Assembly (NCBI GenBank): GCA_021323635.1
Contig: JAJPKQ010000028.1
Coordinates: 1 to 64,000, forward strand
Length of the DNA stretch: 64,000 bases
Source of the DNA: a bacterium
GTDB lineage: Bacteria > Actinomycetota > Thermoleophilia > Solirubrobacterales > Solirubrobacteraceae
Direction: 5' to 3'
Positions 8,702-17,364 of the stretch are shown piece after piece (positions within the stretch are counted from its first letter, which is position 1; every line of letters starts with the position of its first letter). The notes beneath the pieces are model-generated. The model worked only from the letters and a program-made list of their open reading frames with translations, was not told the DNA's origin and did not search any database. Made by a program: the position numbers and the translations under genes.

Positions 8702-8814
8702 GTGCGCCCCGCGGAGACCCCGCGCTTGACGCAGGCGGCAAGCAGGCCGCCGGCAAGCCGGCGTCAGCGTGCGAAGCTCCCGGAGGCGGCAGCGCGGCCG
8801 GCGCGGCCGATGAC

Positions 8815-8886
8815 TGTCTTAAGACATGAATGTGGCATGCAATGACTGGTAGGAGCGGTGATTGCCTAGGACAAACATATGCCACA
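8815..8886. promoter_or_regulatory. AT-rich intergenic patch with two dyads
   Basis: Between the acyltransferase 3' end and the ClC start, a perfect 12-base palindrome TGTCTTAAGACA lies at 8815-8826. Just after it, TGTGGCAT (8831-8838) is mirrored by ATGCCACA (8879-8886). The patch is much less GC-rich than its surroundings. It may be the ClC regulatory region; no gene is seen in 8702-8986. Confidence 0.4.
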
Positions 8887-8986
8887 CCATGCAAGCAGCC
8901 CACGGCCACTCGCCGCACCACCTGGCAGGCCGGCAGATGCAAGGCGCCAGGCGCCGGCGATCGACCACCTGGCGGCGGCGCGCGCC

Positions 8987-10375
8987 CTAGTTGCTCTTCT
9001 TGCGCACGGCGAGCAGCGCCTGCGCATCCTCATGCAGCTCGTCGAGCGAGCGCTCGATCGATGCGGCAACGGCGCGCGCCCGGGGGCTTGCGGCGCGATC
9101 GGAGTGGATCGAGTAGGCGATCGAGCCGTTGATGCGCGTGAGCGCAACCGAGAGCTCGTGGCCCGCCGTCAGCGGCGCGATCGGGTGAAAGTGCATCAGC
9201 GGGCAGCCGAGCACCGCAGCGCTGCGCTCGGGGCCGGGAAGCTCGACGACAAGCACCTCTGCCGGCCTTGCACCTGCGACCACGCTCTCCTGCCCCGGTC
9301 TCAGCGGCGGGGGCAGCAGCGCTGCGATCTTCAGCAGCAGCGATTCTGCCTCCAGCCGCGACCAGCGCGCGTAGCGGCTCATCTGCTCGCGCACGCGGTA
9401 GAGGCGCGCGAGCGCATGAGCCTCGTCCGTCGGAAGCTCGAGCACGGTGGCGCGCGTGCGCAAGGCAGCGCGCGAGGGGCCTCTGCGCTCTGGTCGCTCG
9501 CTTACCAGCAGGGCCTCCAGAGGATGCGCATCAGCGCGCGGGGTCTGCCTGTGGAGCGCCCCGGCAAGGGCCGCCAGGAACACCTCCGTCTCGGTCGTTC
9601 CGCAGGCACGGGCAACTGTCTCCAAGTCGCCACGCGAGCGCTCGCCCACCAGCAGGCTGCGCAGCGATGAGCGGATGCGCGGCGCTTTGCCGCGACGCCC
9701 GCTCTCGATCAGCCCCCGCGCCCCCCTCAGCCCGCCGCGCAGCGCCAGCGCGCCCCCGCGCGCGCTCTTCAGCGGCGAGCGCAGCGCGCCAAGCGAGCGA
9801 CGCGCCAAGCGCAGGTTCTCATCGGCGAGGTCGCGCAGCCCGCTCAAGAGCAGGCGCTCGGCCGATGCCTCGCTGCCAACTGCGCCGCCCTTGCCGCGGG
9901 CGCGCCCGCGCGCCCTGGCGTTGTCGAGCACGACCGCCCGCAGCTGCTCTGCGCCGGAGCCGGCGAGAACGCAGCGATGGACCTTGCCGATCAGCGCGAA
10001 GCGCCCGTGCTCGGGCTCCTCGCAGAGCCACAGCTCCCAGAGCGGCCGATCGCGGCGCAGCGGGATCGAGAAGATCTCGTCGATCATCGGCGCAAGCGCT
10101 CCCGGCGCGCGAAAGAGATGGCGCTCGACAGAGAAATGGGCGTCCTCAACCCACTGCGCGCGCTGCAGCCCGAGCGGCACCGTCGCGAGCTTCCAGCGCA
10201 GCTGCGGCGCGCGCTCGATGCGCTCGCCGATGCGCTTGGCAAGCGCCTCGAAGAGGCCCTGCGGAACTCCGTCGGGCGCGGAGAAGACAGCAACCCAGCC
10301 CAGATGGGCATAGTCGCCGTGCTGCTCGGCTGAGAGCAGCAGCGAGTCGAGCGTGGAGATGCGCGCGCTGCTCAT
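8987..10375 (-). CDS. WS/DGAT-family acyltransferase with degenerate active site
   Basis: The 462-residue protein has the full layout of wax ester synthase/diacylglycerol acyltransferases: N-terminal LDSLLLSAEQ, PLRRDRPLWELWLCEE, and the C-terminal region PIAPLTAGHELSVALTRING. These enzymes join acyl-CoA to alcohols or diglycerides at the membrane surface. The catalytic HHxxxDG, however, reads HRCVLAG (133-139): the second His is Arg and the Asp is Ala. The frame is otherwise uninterrupted, so it may be a pseudoenzyme or use another mechanism. It starts in an ATGA overlap with the acyl-CoA reductase gene, so the two are coupled. Confidence 0.85.
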   Translation of the reverse strand: MSSARISTLDSLLLSAEQHGDYAHLGWVAVFSAPDGVPQGLFEALAKRIGERIERAPQLRWKLATVPLGLQRAQWVEDAHFSVERHLFRAPGALAPMIDEIFSIPLRRDRPLWELWLCEEPEHGRFALIGKVHRCVLAGSGAEQLRAVVLDNARARGRARGKGGAVGSEASAERLLLSGLRDLADENLRLARRSLGALRSPLKSARGGALALRGGLRGARGLIESGRRGKAPRIRSSLRSLLVGERSRGDLETVARACGTTETEVFLAALAGALHRQTPRADAHPLEALLVSERPERRGPSRAALRTRATVLELPTDEAHALARLYRVREQMSRYARWSRLEAESLLLKIAALLPPPLRPGQESVVAGARPAEVLVVELPGPERSAAVLGCPLMHFHPIAPLTAGHELSVALTRINGSIAYSIHSDRAASPRARAVAASIERSLDELHEDAQALLAVRKKSN

Positions 10376-11733
10376 GCGCGCGCTCTCCGGCGACGTGCGC
10401 GCCCGCGCGCCCGGGCGCGCACAAAGGTGCCAGGCTGCGGGCGCGCCAGCTCCCGTCGCCCCCAGTCGGCGGCGATCGCAAAGCGCATCAGCGCATCGAA
10501 GTAGTCGCGCAGCGGCGCCAGCTCGATCCCAGCCGGCTTGAGCGCCACGCGCGCCCGTCGATTATCGAAGCGAACATCCGCGTTGAAATAGGGAAAGAAG
10601 AGCTCGGAGCGCTTCAGCGCGCGCCGCATGCGTCGGTCGGGGATGACACGCGTCAGCAGCGGGTGCAACGCGTGCTTGTAGATCGCAGGCTCCACGAAGC
10701 GCGGCGGTGGGCGTTCGAAGAAGCTGCTTGCAAGCTCGGCGATCTCGCCCGCGGTGGTCGTGTGCGGGGCAGCGGTGAGGTGAAACGTAGCTCCCTCGGC
10801 CTCCGGCAGCATCGCCAGATGCACGACGCCCGCGGAGACGTAGTCCACGGGGACTATGTCCACCGGCGCCTGCGCGCGGGACGGAATGATCGCGTAGGCG
10901 CCGTTGGCGAACGCGCGCAGCGGCCAGTAGAGGACGTTGAAGGCGACCGTCCAGCCCGTTGCGCGCTCGCCGACGATGATGCTCGGGCGCAGGACCGTGA
11001 TCGGCAGACGATCCCGCCAGGCGGCGATCAGGCGCTCGGACTCGAACTTCGAGCGCTCATAGGCGTTGCGGAATCGCTGGCCGACGCAGAGGTCGTCCTC
11101 GCTGAAGATGCCGCTGTGCGCGCCGGCGACATACGCGGTGGAGACATGCGCAAGCCGTCGCAGGCCGCCGCGCTCCTCGCAGAGCTCCGCAAAGCGCAGC
11201 ATGTTCCGCGTTCCCTCGACATTGATCGCGCGCGTGGCGACGATGTCGGTGTCGAAGGCGACGGTCGCCGCCGAGTGAATGATCGTCTGGGTGCGCTCGG
11301 CGACGTATGAGCGGCGGCGGCCGAGACCGAGGTCAGGAAGCGTCACATCGCCGCGAATCGCCCGCACGCGCCCGGCGAAGCCGCGCCTGCTCCCGAGCAC
11401 CATCTCCAGCTTGTGCGCGATGCGAGCGGACGCCTCGCGGTCGTCGGCGGCGCGCACGAGCGCAAGCACGCGCACATCGGTGTGCGCGAGCAGATCGGCA
11501 AGGATCTTCATCCCTAAGAACCCGGTCGCGCCGGTCAGCAGCACCGTCTCGCCCTTGCCCACCGGCGCCGAGGATGCAGGGCGCCGCGCGGGCGCCGTGG
11601 CGGCTCCGCCCTCCCACGCGGCGACGCCGTTGGCGGAGCCGCCGACCGCAGGGGCAACCTCAGCGAGCGAGGGGGGCAAGCTCTGCCCTTCCCACCCGCG
11701 GCACGCCTGGCTCGTGGCTCCCGGAACCGCCAT
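10372..11733 (-). CDS. NAD(P)H-dependent fatty acyl-CoA reductase / thioester reductase-like protein
   Basis: The 453-residue product is an extended SDR of the NAD-binding-4 (male-sterility/thioester reductase) type. The Rossmann motif GATGFLG is at 68-74 after a low-complexity, Ala/Gly-rich leader of about 60 residues. IIHSAATVAFD and the catalytic pair in YERSK (YxxxK) follow. Such proteins reduce acyl-CoA or acyl thioesters to aldehyde or alcohol, the first half of wax-ester synthesis. ATG 11733 is chosen because the same open frame further upstream has no homology. Its stop overlaps the acyltransferase start. An operator-like dyad lies just upstream. Confidence 0.82.
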   Translation of the reverse strand: MAVPGATSQACRGWEGQSLPPSLAEVAPAVGGSANGVAAWEGGAATAPARRPASSAPVGKGETVLLTGATGFLGMKILADLLAHTDVRVLALVRAADDREASARIAHKLEMVLGSRRGFAGRVRAIRGDVTLPDLGLGRRRSYVAERTQTIIHSAATVAFDTDIVATRAINVEGTRNMLRFAELCEERGGLRRLAHVSTAYVAGAHSGIFSEDDLCVGQRFRNAYERSKFESERLIAAWRDRLPITVLRPSIIVGERATGWTVAFNVLYWPLRAFANGAYAIIPSRAQAPVDIVPVDYVSAGVVHLAMLPEAEGATFHLTAAPHTTTAGEIAELASSFFERPPPRFVEPAIYKHALHPLLTRVIPDRRMRRALKRSELFFPYFNADVRFDNRRARVALKPAGIELAPLRDYFDALMRFAIAADWGRRELARPQPGTFVRARARGRARRRRARA

Positions 11734-11740
11734 CAACCAT

Positions 11741-11782
11741 GAGTTATATAGGTCTTGGCAAGAGCGCAGCGTCCGTTCGGAC
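11741..11782 (-). promoter_or_regulatory. Promoter/operator of the acyl-CoA reductase gene
   Basis: On the minus strand TATATAACT sits 8-16 bases before the ATG at 11733 and could be a -10 or close leader element. About 20 bases upstream is the inverted repeat GTCCG-AA-CGGAC (11771-11782), the size expected of a TetR-type site. No regulator gene is adjacent. Confidence 0.4.
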
Positions 11783-11849
11783 AAACCTCGTAGACATCGG
11801 CCCCGAACGGGCAGCGACGAGCCCAAGCAGGGCCGCGAGGGCCGCGCGC

Positions 11850-13166
11850 TCAGCCTGCCGCGGGAGGCGCCGCTGGAATCGCCGCGCCAGGTGCGCTGCG
11901 CAGCAGCGCGGCGGCGGGCAGGCCCACAACAAGACACGCACCGCAGGCAAAGAGCAGCGCGTGGTGGACCGCCTGCGCATCGGTGCCCGCCGAGAGCGCA
12001 AGACCGGCCAACCCCGCGCCCAGCGCCGCTCCGAGCAGCCGTCCGGCCGAGAGGATCGCCGAGGTGCGTCCATGCAGGGTGGTGGGCATCGAGTTGAGCG
12101 CAGCGCGCGATGTCGGCACAAAAAGCAAGCCGAGGCCGATCCCGACCGGGACGAGCAGCAGGATCGCGAGCGGGCCGGTGAGGGAGACCCCTGGCAGCGC
12201 CAGCACGCCCAGGCCGAGCGCGGCGGCCATGAAGCCGGCAACCAGCGGCGCGCGCTCGCCGGTGCGGTCGCTCAGGCGACCGGCCAGCGGCGCCGCGGCG
12301 CCTACGAGCACGGCGACGAGGATCAGAGCGCCGGCTGCGGCAAGGGCGCTGTAGTGCGCGCTGTGCTGGAGGTACTGCTCGGCAAGGAAGAAGCAGCCGA
12401 TCATGACTGCGAAGGTGAGCGCGGCAAGCACCGCTGCGGCTCCCACATTGCGGTTGCGAAGCACGCCTCCGCCGCTGCGCAGCGCCTCCTCGTGGGCCCG
12501 CGGTGGCAGGAGCCGTGCGACGGAAAGCGCGGCAAGCGCCGCAAGCGGGACAAGACCCCACCAGTCCGCCCGCCAGCCGAGCGTCACCGTCAGCGCTCCG
12601 CCGAGCAGCGGCCCGGCGAGGTTCGATACTCCGGAGGCTGCGCCCCAGATGCCGAGCGCCGCGCCGCGTCGCTCCGGTGGGAAGCCGCTGACCGCGCCCG
12701 CGAGCGCCGCGGGGCTGACCAGGCCCGCGCCCACGCCCTGCAGCCCTCGCGCGAGCAGCAGCACGGCGATATCGCCGGCGAGCGCGCCGGCGGCAGCTCC
12801 CACGGCAAAGAGCGCCAGGCCGAGCAGCGCCAGGCGGCGAGAGCCAAAGCGATCGACGAGCATCCCGCCGGGGAGCAGCGCGATGCCGTAGGCGACGAAG
12901 TAGACGCTCAGCACGGAGGACGTGGCTGCGCTGCTGACGTGCAGGCCGCGCGCAACCGAGGGCAGCGCGACTGTGATCAGCGTCCCGTCGAGCTGGAGCA
13001 GCGCTGCGGCGCCGGTGCAGGCGCCGAGGGCAAGCCACGCAGCGCGTCCTGGCGCCGGCTCGGTCGAGGCGCTTGCATGCGGGCTGTGGGCGCCGCGAGC
13101 GCGCAACAGCAGCGCGCGTGGCCCTGCGCGCGAGGGCGAGACATCCGCTTTGATCTCCGCGCTCAC
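11850..13166 (-). CDS. MFS transporter (drug-resistance type)
   Basis: The 438-residue membrane protein has about 12 helices. Motifs of the DHA-type exporters are visible: LDGTLITVALPSVARGL in TM1, GGMLVDRFGSRR (motif A variant) after TM2, ARGLQGVGAGLVSPAAL in TM4 and SNLAGPLLGGAL (motif C) in TM5. It would export small molecules by proton antiport. The first 40 residues are polar and rich in Arg/Ala/Ser, so a later start cannot be excluded. It lies 6 bases after the DedA gene on the same strand, likely in one transcript. Confidence 0.87.
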   Translation of the reverse strand: MSAEIKADVSPSRAGPRALLLRARGAHSPHASASTEPAPGRAAWLALGACTGAAALLQLDGTLITVALPSVARGLHVSSAATSSVLSVYFVAYGIALLPGGMLVDRFGSRRLALLGLALFAVGAAAGALAGDIAVLLLARGLQGVGAGLVSPAALAGAVSGFPPERRGAALGIWGAASGVSNLAGPLLGGALTVTLGWRADWWGLVPLAALAALSVARLLPPRAHEEALRSGGGVLRNRNVGAAAVLAALTFAVMIGCFFLAEQYLQHSAHYSALAAAGALILVAVLVGAAAPLAGRLSDRTGERAPLVAGFMAAALGLGVLALPGVSLTGPLAILLLVPVGIGLGLLFVPTSRAALNSMPTTLHGRTSAILSAGRLLGAALGAGLAGLALSAGTDAQAVHHALLFACGACLVVGLPAAALLRSAPGAAIPAAPPAAG

Positions 13167-13172
13167 CTGCAG

Positions 13173-13736
13173 TCAGTATGGCGAAGGACCGCGCTGGCGG
13201 CCTCGGCGGCGCGCCAGGCTTGCGATCATGATCGCCACGCCGACCACAAGCAGAATGCGCCCGAGCAGCGAGCTGACGGCGCTCCAGGCGCCGCCGGCCG
13301 CCAGCCCGACGAGGATGAAGCCGACCGCCCAGAGCGCGCTGCCAACGATCGTCAGCGCGACGAAGGGCGCGATCGGCACGCTGCGGCTGCCGGCAGGGAG
13401 CGACACGAACGTGCGCGCGAGCGGCAGCAGCCGCGCGATCAGCACCGCGGATGTGCCGCGGCGATCGATCAGCTCCCCCCAGCGCTCGGTCACAGCGTCG
13501 AGGCAAGACACCCGGCAGAGCACGCCCGAGCGGCCGATCCCGTAGGCGATCAGCGAGCCGATCAGGTTGCCGCCGGTCGCGGCGGTCACCGCCAGCGGGA
13601 AGCTCATCCAGCCCGCCCCGACCGCGACGCCGGAGAAGATCAGCGTCACCTCGCTGGGAATCGGGATGCATGCGCTCTCGGGCACCATCAGCAGAAAGAC
13701 GCCCCACGCGCCGTAGCTTGTGATCAGCGCTGTCAT
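13173..13736 (-). CDS. DedA-family (VTT domain) membrane protein
   Basis: The 187-residue protein matches the DedA/SNARE-associated family of proton-coupled lipid scramblases or transporters, including those that recycle undecaprenyl phosphate. Diagnostic segments are PESACIPIPSEVTLIFSG, GGNLIGSLIAYGIGRSG (the G-x-x-x-G region) and ARLLPLARTFVSLPAG with the conserved arginines. Four to five hydrophobic helices can be drawn. It begins 4 bases inside the end of the recombinase-like gene (ATGA overlap), so it is translated from the same message. Confidence 0.88.
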   Translation of the reverse strand: MTALITSYGAWGVFLLMVPESACIPIPSEVTLIFSGVAVGAGWMSFPLAVTAATGGNLIGSLIAYGIGRSGVLCRVSCLDAVTERWGELIDRRGTSAVLIARLLPLARTFVSLPAGSRSVPIAPFVALTIVGSALWAVGFILVGLAAGGAWSAVSSLLGRILLVVGVAIMIASLARRRGRQRGPSPY

Positions 13737-14395
13737 CGTGGCGGCCGTGGCGGCCGTGGCGGCTTGGGCGCCGGTCCGCGAGCTCTCGCCGCCGGGTCGT
13801 GCGGCGGTGGTGGCAGCGGTGGCGCTCCGCGCAGCAGCGGCTCAGGGCGGCGGTAGCCGAGGGCCGCCTGCACGCTCGATGGGCGCCAGCGCTTGCCCCC
13901 GCGCGGTGTCGGGATGCCCGCCTCATTGAGCTGGCGCGCGATCGCCTGTGGTCCCATGCCGCGCGCCTGAAGCTCGCCGATCAGCGCGTGCAGCTGGGGG
14001 TTGCGCTCCGCAAGCCCCGGACGTCCCGGCCCTCTGCGCGCGCCCGGGCGCTCGCGCTCCCAGGCGGCCAGCCGGCAGAGCAGCGAAGCCGCAAGCGCCC
14101 CGCCGGCCTCGCGCGTGTCAAGCCCGCTGTCGGCCACAAGCAGGTGCGCGCCCGCCTGCTCCAGCCACTGCAGGAGCGCCGCAAGCTCACGCAAGCTGCC
14201 GACGATCAGCTCGAGGCGCTCGGCCCCCAGCAGCTGCGCCTCCCCGCTGCCGATTAGCTGCAGCGCGCGCGCCAGCACCGACGCGTGCTCGGCTGAGCTG
14301 ATCAGCGCAATAACATCAAGCTGATGGCGCTCCTGCAAGGCGGGCAGCGCCTCGCGAGCGGGAAGCTCTGAGACCCAGACGGCAGCGGTTGCCAT
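13733..14395 (-). CDS. Serine-recombinase-like protein with eroded catalytic motifs
   Basis: The 220-residue protein aligns by eye with serine recombinases. Residues about 60-115 mirror the block that ends in helix E (LLVADSGLDTREAGG then RLAAWERE). Residues about 125-180 read as the Recombinase DNA-binding domain (HALIGELQARGMGPQAIARQ, then GIPTPRGGKRWRPSSVQAAL). Ser9 in AVWVSEL could be the nucleophile, but the usual YxRVS arginine and the D-R-L-x-R active-site block are not present. It is more likely a DNA-binding protein derived from a recombinase than an active enzyme. The C-terminus is a Pro/Arg run made by a 9-base tandem repeat. Confidence 0.6.
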   Translation of the reverse strand: MATAAVWVSELPAREALPALQERHQLDVIALISSAEHASVLARALQLIGSGEAQLLGAERLELIVGSLRELAALLQWLEQAGAHLLVADSGLDTREAGGALAASLLCRLAAWERERPGARRGPGRPGLAERNPQLHALIGELQARGMGPQAIARQLNEAGIPTPRGGKRWRPSSVQAALGYRRPEPLLRGAPPLPPPPHDPAARARGPAPKPPRPPRPPR

Positions 14396-14401
14396 GATCA
14401 G

Positions 14402-14425
14402 ATTATACGCAAATAGTTTGCGTAT
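14402..14425 (-). promoter_or_regulatory. Perfect 21-bp palindrome overlapping a consensus -10 (TATAAT)
   Basis: ATACGCAAA-TAG-TTTGCGTAT (14405-14425) has perfect 9-base arms. On the minus strand its end runs into TATAAT (14407-14402), which stands 6 bases before the ATG of the recombinase-like gene. Transcription would therefore start at about the initiation codon and the mRNA would be leaderless. A protein bound to the palindrome would block the promoter; the adjacent DNA-binding protein is the obvious candidate. Confidence 0.65.
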
Positions 14426-14550
14426 GGCGGAGTATGCTGCCTGCTCCCGCCGACCGCTCGCTCTGCGAGACTGCAGGTCGTGAGCGCAATCGAGTCAGGC
14501 TGCCTTGCGGGGCTGTGCGGCCCCGCCGCAGAGAGCGGCGGCGGAGCCTG

Positions 14551-15408
14551 ATGGCAGCGGCGACGATCGAACCCGGCGCAGCGGCGATCGTGGTTGCCGC
14601 GGGCCTGCCGTGCGCGCTGCGCTACAGGCGCACGCCGCAGCTCCCGCATGAGCGCGCTCGGCGCGGTGCGCACCTGCGTATGCTGCTTTTCGCTGCCGGC
14701 GCGGCTGCCTACCTGGCCGCCTACTTCGGCCTCGCTCAGGCGGCACGCTCCTCACTGGTGATGCACGAAGCGAGGCTTTTGATCGGCGGCGAACTTGCCG
14801 GCGCGCTGCTTGCGCTCGCCCTCGTGGCGCCGCCGGCGGCAGGCCGCAAGCGCGCTGGGCTGCTGCGCTTTCCCACCGGCCCGGCGCCGGCGGTGGCGCT
14901 GTGGGTCGCAAACCTCTGCATCTGGCACCTGCAGGCGGCGCTCGAGGGGTCAATCCACCACCCTGCGATCGGCGCGATCGAGTACGTCTGCTTCGCTGCC
15001 GCAGCGACGAACATGTGGCTGGCGCTCGCGCGCCGGTGGGGCGACAATCGCGGGCGTGAGCTGGGCGCCGTGCTCTATACCGCCGCCATTCGCATACCTG
15101 GCGTGGCGCTCGCCAACCTCCTGCTGTGGTCGGGAACGGTCTTCTACCCGTGGTACATCCACCCGAGCGTCGTCCGCCAGACTTCGCCGCTGGTCGACCA
15201 GAATGTCGCTGGGGCGGTGCTGCTGTTCGCAAACGTCCTGCTCGCCCTGGCGGTGCTGGGCGGCGCCTATCTCAGCGCGCGCTCGCGCCTGGCAGTGCTT
15301 GCCTCCGGCCACAGCCGGGCGGCGCACGCGCCCGAGCCCGTGCTCGACGGCGCGATTCAGGCCGCGCGCAGCTTGGTGGAGGGCTCCGCCTCGGGTGCGG
15401 GCTCCTGA
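14551..15408 (+). CDS. Cytochrome c oxidase assembly factor CtaG-like membrane protein
   Basis: The 285-residue protein has about 7 hydrophobic helices. It resembles the caa3-type CtaG family of copper-delivery and assembly factors for haem-copper oxidases: SLVMHEARLLIGGELAGALL, WHLQAALEGSIHHPAIGAIE and NLLLWSGTVFYPWYI carry the conserved His and aromatic residues. ATG 14551 is preferred over the frame opening at 14434, because the earlier part is Arg-rich and non-homologous. No oxidase genes are nearby. The last 52 bases overlap the convergent GGDEF-EAL gene. Confidence 0.7.
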   Translation: MAAATIEPGAAAIVVAAGLPCALRYRRTPQLPHERARRGAHLRMLLFAAGAAAYLAAYFGLAQAARSSLVMHEARLLIGGELAGALLALALVAPPAAGRKRAGLLRFPTGPAPAVALWVANLCIWHLQAALEGSIHHPAIGAIEYVCFAAAATNMWLALARRWGDNRGRELGAVLYTAAIRIPGVALANLLLWSGTVFYPWYIHPSVVRQTSPLVDQNVAGAVLLFANVLLALAVLGGAYLSARSRLAVLASGHSRAAHAPEPVLDGAIQAARSLVEGSASGAGS

Positions 15409-17273
15409 TCGCTGCCGGGCGCCTGCTCGCCTTCCGCGGCTGCTGCCGCCTCCGTTGCGCTCGCCAGCGCGGAGAGCGCATCCTCGTCGAGCTCTGGCCA
15501 GGGGGCGCCCGGGCGGCTGAAGAAGAAGCCCTGGGCGAGCGGCACGCCGAGCTCGACCAGCGCCGCGAGCTCGCCCTCGGTCTCGATGCCCTCGGCAACC
15601 AACAGGCTTCCCACGCGCTCGGCGTAGGTCACGAGCGCACCGACCAGCGCGCTGCGCTCGGGATCGGCGTCGATGCCTGCGATCAGCGAGCGGTCGAGCT
15701 TCAGATAGCTCGGATGGACGGTCGTCACCTGACGCAGCCCCGAGTAGCCCGCTCCCATGTCGTCGACAGCCAGGCGCGCCCCGCGCTCGCGCAGCGGCGC
15801 AACCGCGGCTGAGAGCGCGGAGTCGCTGTGCACCAGCGCCTCCTCGGTCACCTCGATGATCAGCCCTGAGAGGTCCGGCAGCTCGGCGAGCAGCGCGAGC
15901 GTGCGTCGGTCGAGCAGCACGGGCGCAGAGACGTTGACCGCGAGGCTCGCCAGGCGCGGGCGCCCTGCAAGCAGCTCCAGCGCCGCTCGCACGCACGCCC
16001 GCTCGAGCGCATCGCGCTCGCCGAGCTCATCGGCAAGCGAGAACCAGTGCAGCGGGCTGCCCTTGCTGCCGGCGCCAAAGCGCGCCAGCGCCTCATAGGC
16101 GTGAACTGCGCCGGTGCGCAGGTCGACGATCGGCTGCACCGCCATCGCGAGCCCCTCCCCGCCGATGATTCGCGCCAGCTCTGCGCGTGCGTTCTGCATG
16201 CCGTGCCCCGACAGCGAGCTGCCAGCGTACTCCGACACCTGGCCGCCGCCGTTGATCCGCTTGGCGACGCGCAGGGCGATGTCGGCTGCACGCAGCAGCG
16301 AGTCGGTGTCGGAGCCGTCGCGCGGCGCGCTGGCTATGCCGATCGAGCCCGTGACTCCTTTCCCCTCTTGATCCAGTCTCGGCAGCTGCGCAAGCAGCCA
16401 GCGCGCAGCCTCATCGCTCGCACGACCTGGCACGATCAGCGCGAACTCATCGCCGCCAAGGCGACCCGCCAGCTCCCCGACCTCGCGCTCCTCGACACCC
16501 GCCCGTGCTGCGGCGGAGCGCAGCAGCTCGGCGACGCCGATCAGCAGCGCGTCCCCGGCCGCGTGTCCTGCCGTCTTGTTGACGACCTCGAAGCCGTCGA
16601 GGTCGAGCAGCAGCAGGCTGAAGGGCGCCTCCTCGCCGGCCTCCTTCGCCATCGAGCCGAGCGTGCTGCGGAAGGAGGCGCGCGAGAGCAGTCCGGTCAG
16701 ATCGTCGTGAGCGGCGTCATAGCGCGCCTTCTCGAGCAGGAAGCTGAGCTCGCGGGTGAGACGCCCGCTGACAAGCATCAGCCCGAAGGCTGCGCAGATC
16801 AGCCCGATCTGGTCGTTCGCGATGCCCCCTTCGCGTGCGATCGGCAGCAGCAGCGCGATCGTCACCACGATCCGCCCGAGCCAGTGCACGCGCCCGCCAC
16901 GGGCGAGGATGCCGCAGACCAGAGCGCCCAGCCAGAGCATCGTGAGCGCGTTGACATCCTGCGCCTGCACGCCGACGATCAGCAGGCCGGCGGCGCCGGC
17001 GAGCGATTCCTCGATCTTCAGATGGCGATGCTCGCCTGAGAGGAGCTGCACGAGCGCGGTGGCGATGATCAGCGAGAAGCCGGCCGCCGCCAAGGTCGGG
17101 TGCTCGATCACATTGCGCTGGCCGAAGGCCAGGCCGATGCCGGCTGCACCGAGCGCAGCGCGCGTCATTGCAGCGGTCTGCTGCGCCTTGCGCACGTGGT
17201 AGTCGGAGTCCAGCGCAACCACGTGGTTTTCGTCGGTGCGATCGCCGCTCGGCTTGATCGCACCAGGCGCCAA
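15357..17273 (-). CDS. Membrane-anchored GGDEF-EAL cyclic-di-GMP protein
   Basis: The 638-residue protein has about five N-terminal membrane helices (residues 35-170), a GGDEF domain with an intact active-site loop RLGGDEFAL (273-277), and an EAL domain (EAL at 394-396). The EAL domain carries NVSA, EVTEE, VDDMGAGYSGL, LKLDRSLI and AEGIETEGE. Both the diguanylate cyclase and phosphodiesterase motifs look usable. No inhibitory RxxD site precedes GGDEF. It would make and/or degrade c-di-GMP at the membrane. There is no PAS or HAMP domain, so any sensing would be by the membrane part. The tail is a Glu/Ala/Pro-rich linker. Confidence 0.92.
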   Translation of the reverse strand: MAPGAIKPSGDRTDENHVVALDSDYHVRKAQQTAAMTRAALGAAGIGLAFGQRNVIEHPTLAAAGFSLIIATALVQLLSGEHRHLKIEESLAGAAGLLIVGVQAQDVNALTMLWLGALVCGILARGGRVHWLGRIVVTIALLLPIAREGGIANDQIGLICAAFGLMLVSGRLTRELSFLLEKARYDAAHDDLTGLLSRASFRSTLGSMAKEAGEEAPFSLLLLDLDGFEVVNKTAGHAAGDALLIGVAELLRSAAARAGVEEREVGELAGRLGGDEFALIVPGRASDEAARWLLAQLPRLDQEGKGVTGSIGIASAPRDGSDTDSLLRAADIALRVAKRINGGGQVSEYAGSSLSGHGMQNARAELARIIGGEGLAMAVQPIVDLRTGAVHAYEALARFGAGSKGSPLHWFSLADELGERDALERACVRAALELLAGRPRLASLAVNVSAPVLLDRRTLALLAELPDLSGLIIEVTEEALVHSDSALSAAVAPLRERGARLAVDDMGAGYSGLRQVTTVHPSYLKLDRSLIAGIDADPERSALVGALVTYAERVGSLLVAEGIETEGELAALVELGVPLAQGFFFSRPGAPWPELDEDALSALASATEAAAAAEGEQAPGSDQEPAPEAEPSTKLRAA

Positions 17274-17364
17274 GCGGCCGATTCACCGATCGGTGGCCTC
17301 CTGAGCTTCTGGCGCCGTGGTGGACGAACGTACGAGCGGCGAGCGGAGCGCGGGCGCGCTGCGC

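Noticed and set aside
9268-11310. 680-codon plus-strand frame opposite the acyltransferase and reductase
   Set aside because: Arg/Ala/Ser-rich shadow without motifs.
11307-13856. 849-codon plus-strand frame
   Set aside because: Gln/Arg/Gly-rich antisense composition with no domain, opposite three recognisable minus-strand genes.
11734-13926. Very long minus-strand frame that would extend the acyl-CoA reductase to 1184 residues
   Set aside because: The upstream part is Arg/Ala-rich, shows no homology and overlaps real MFS and DedA genes in other frames. Only the part from 11733 down is a gene.
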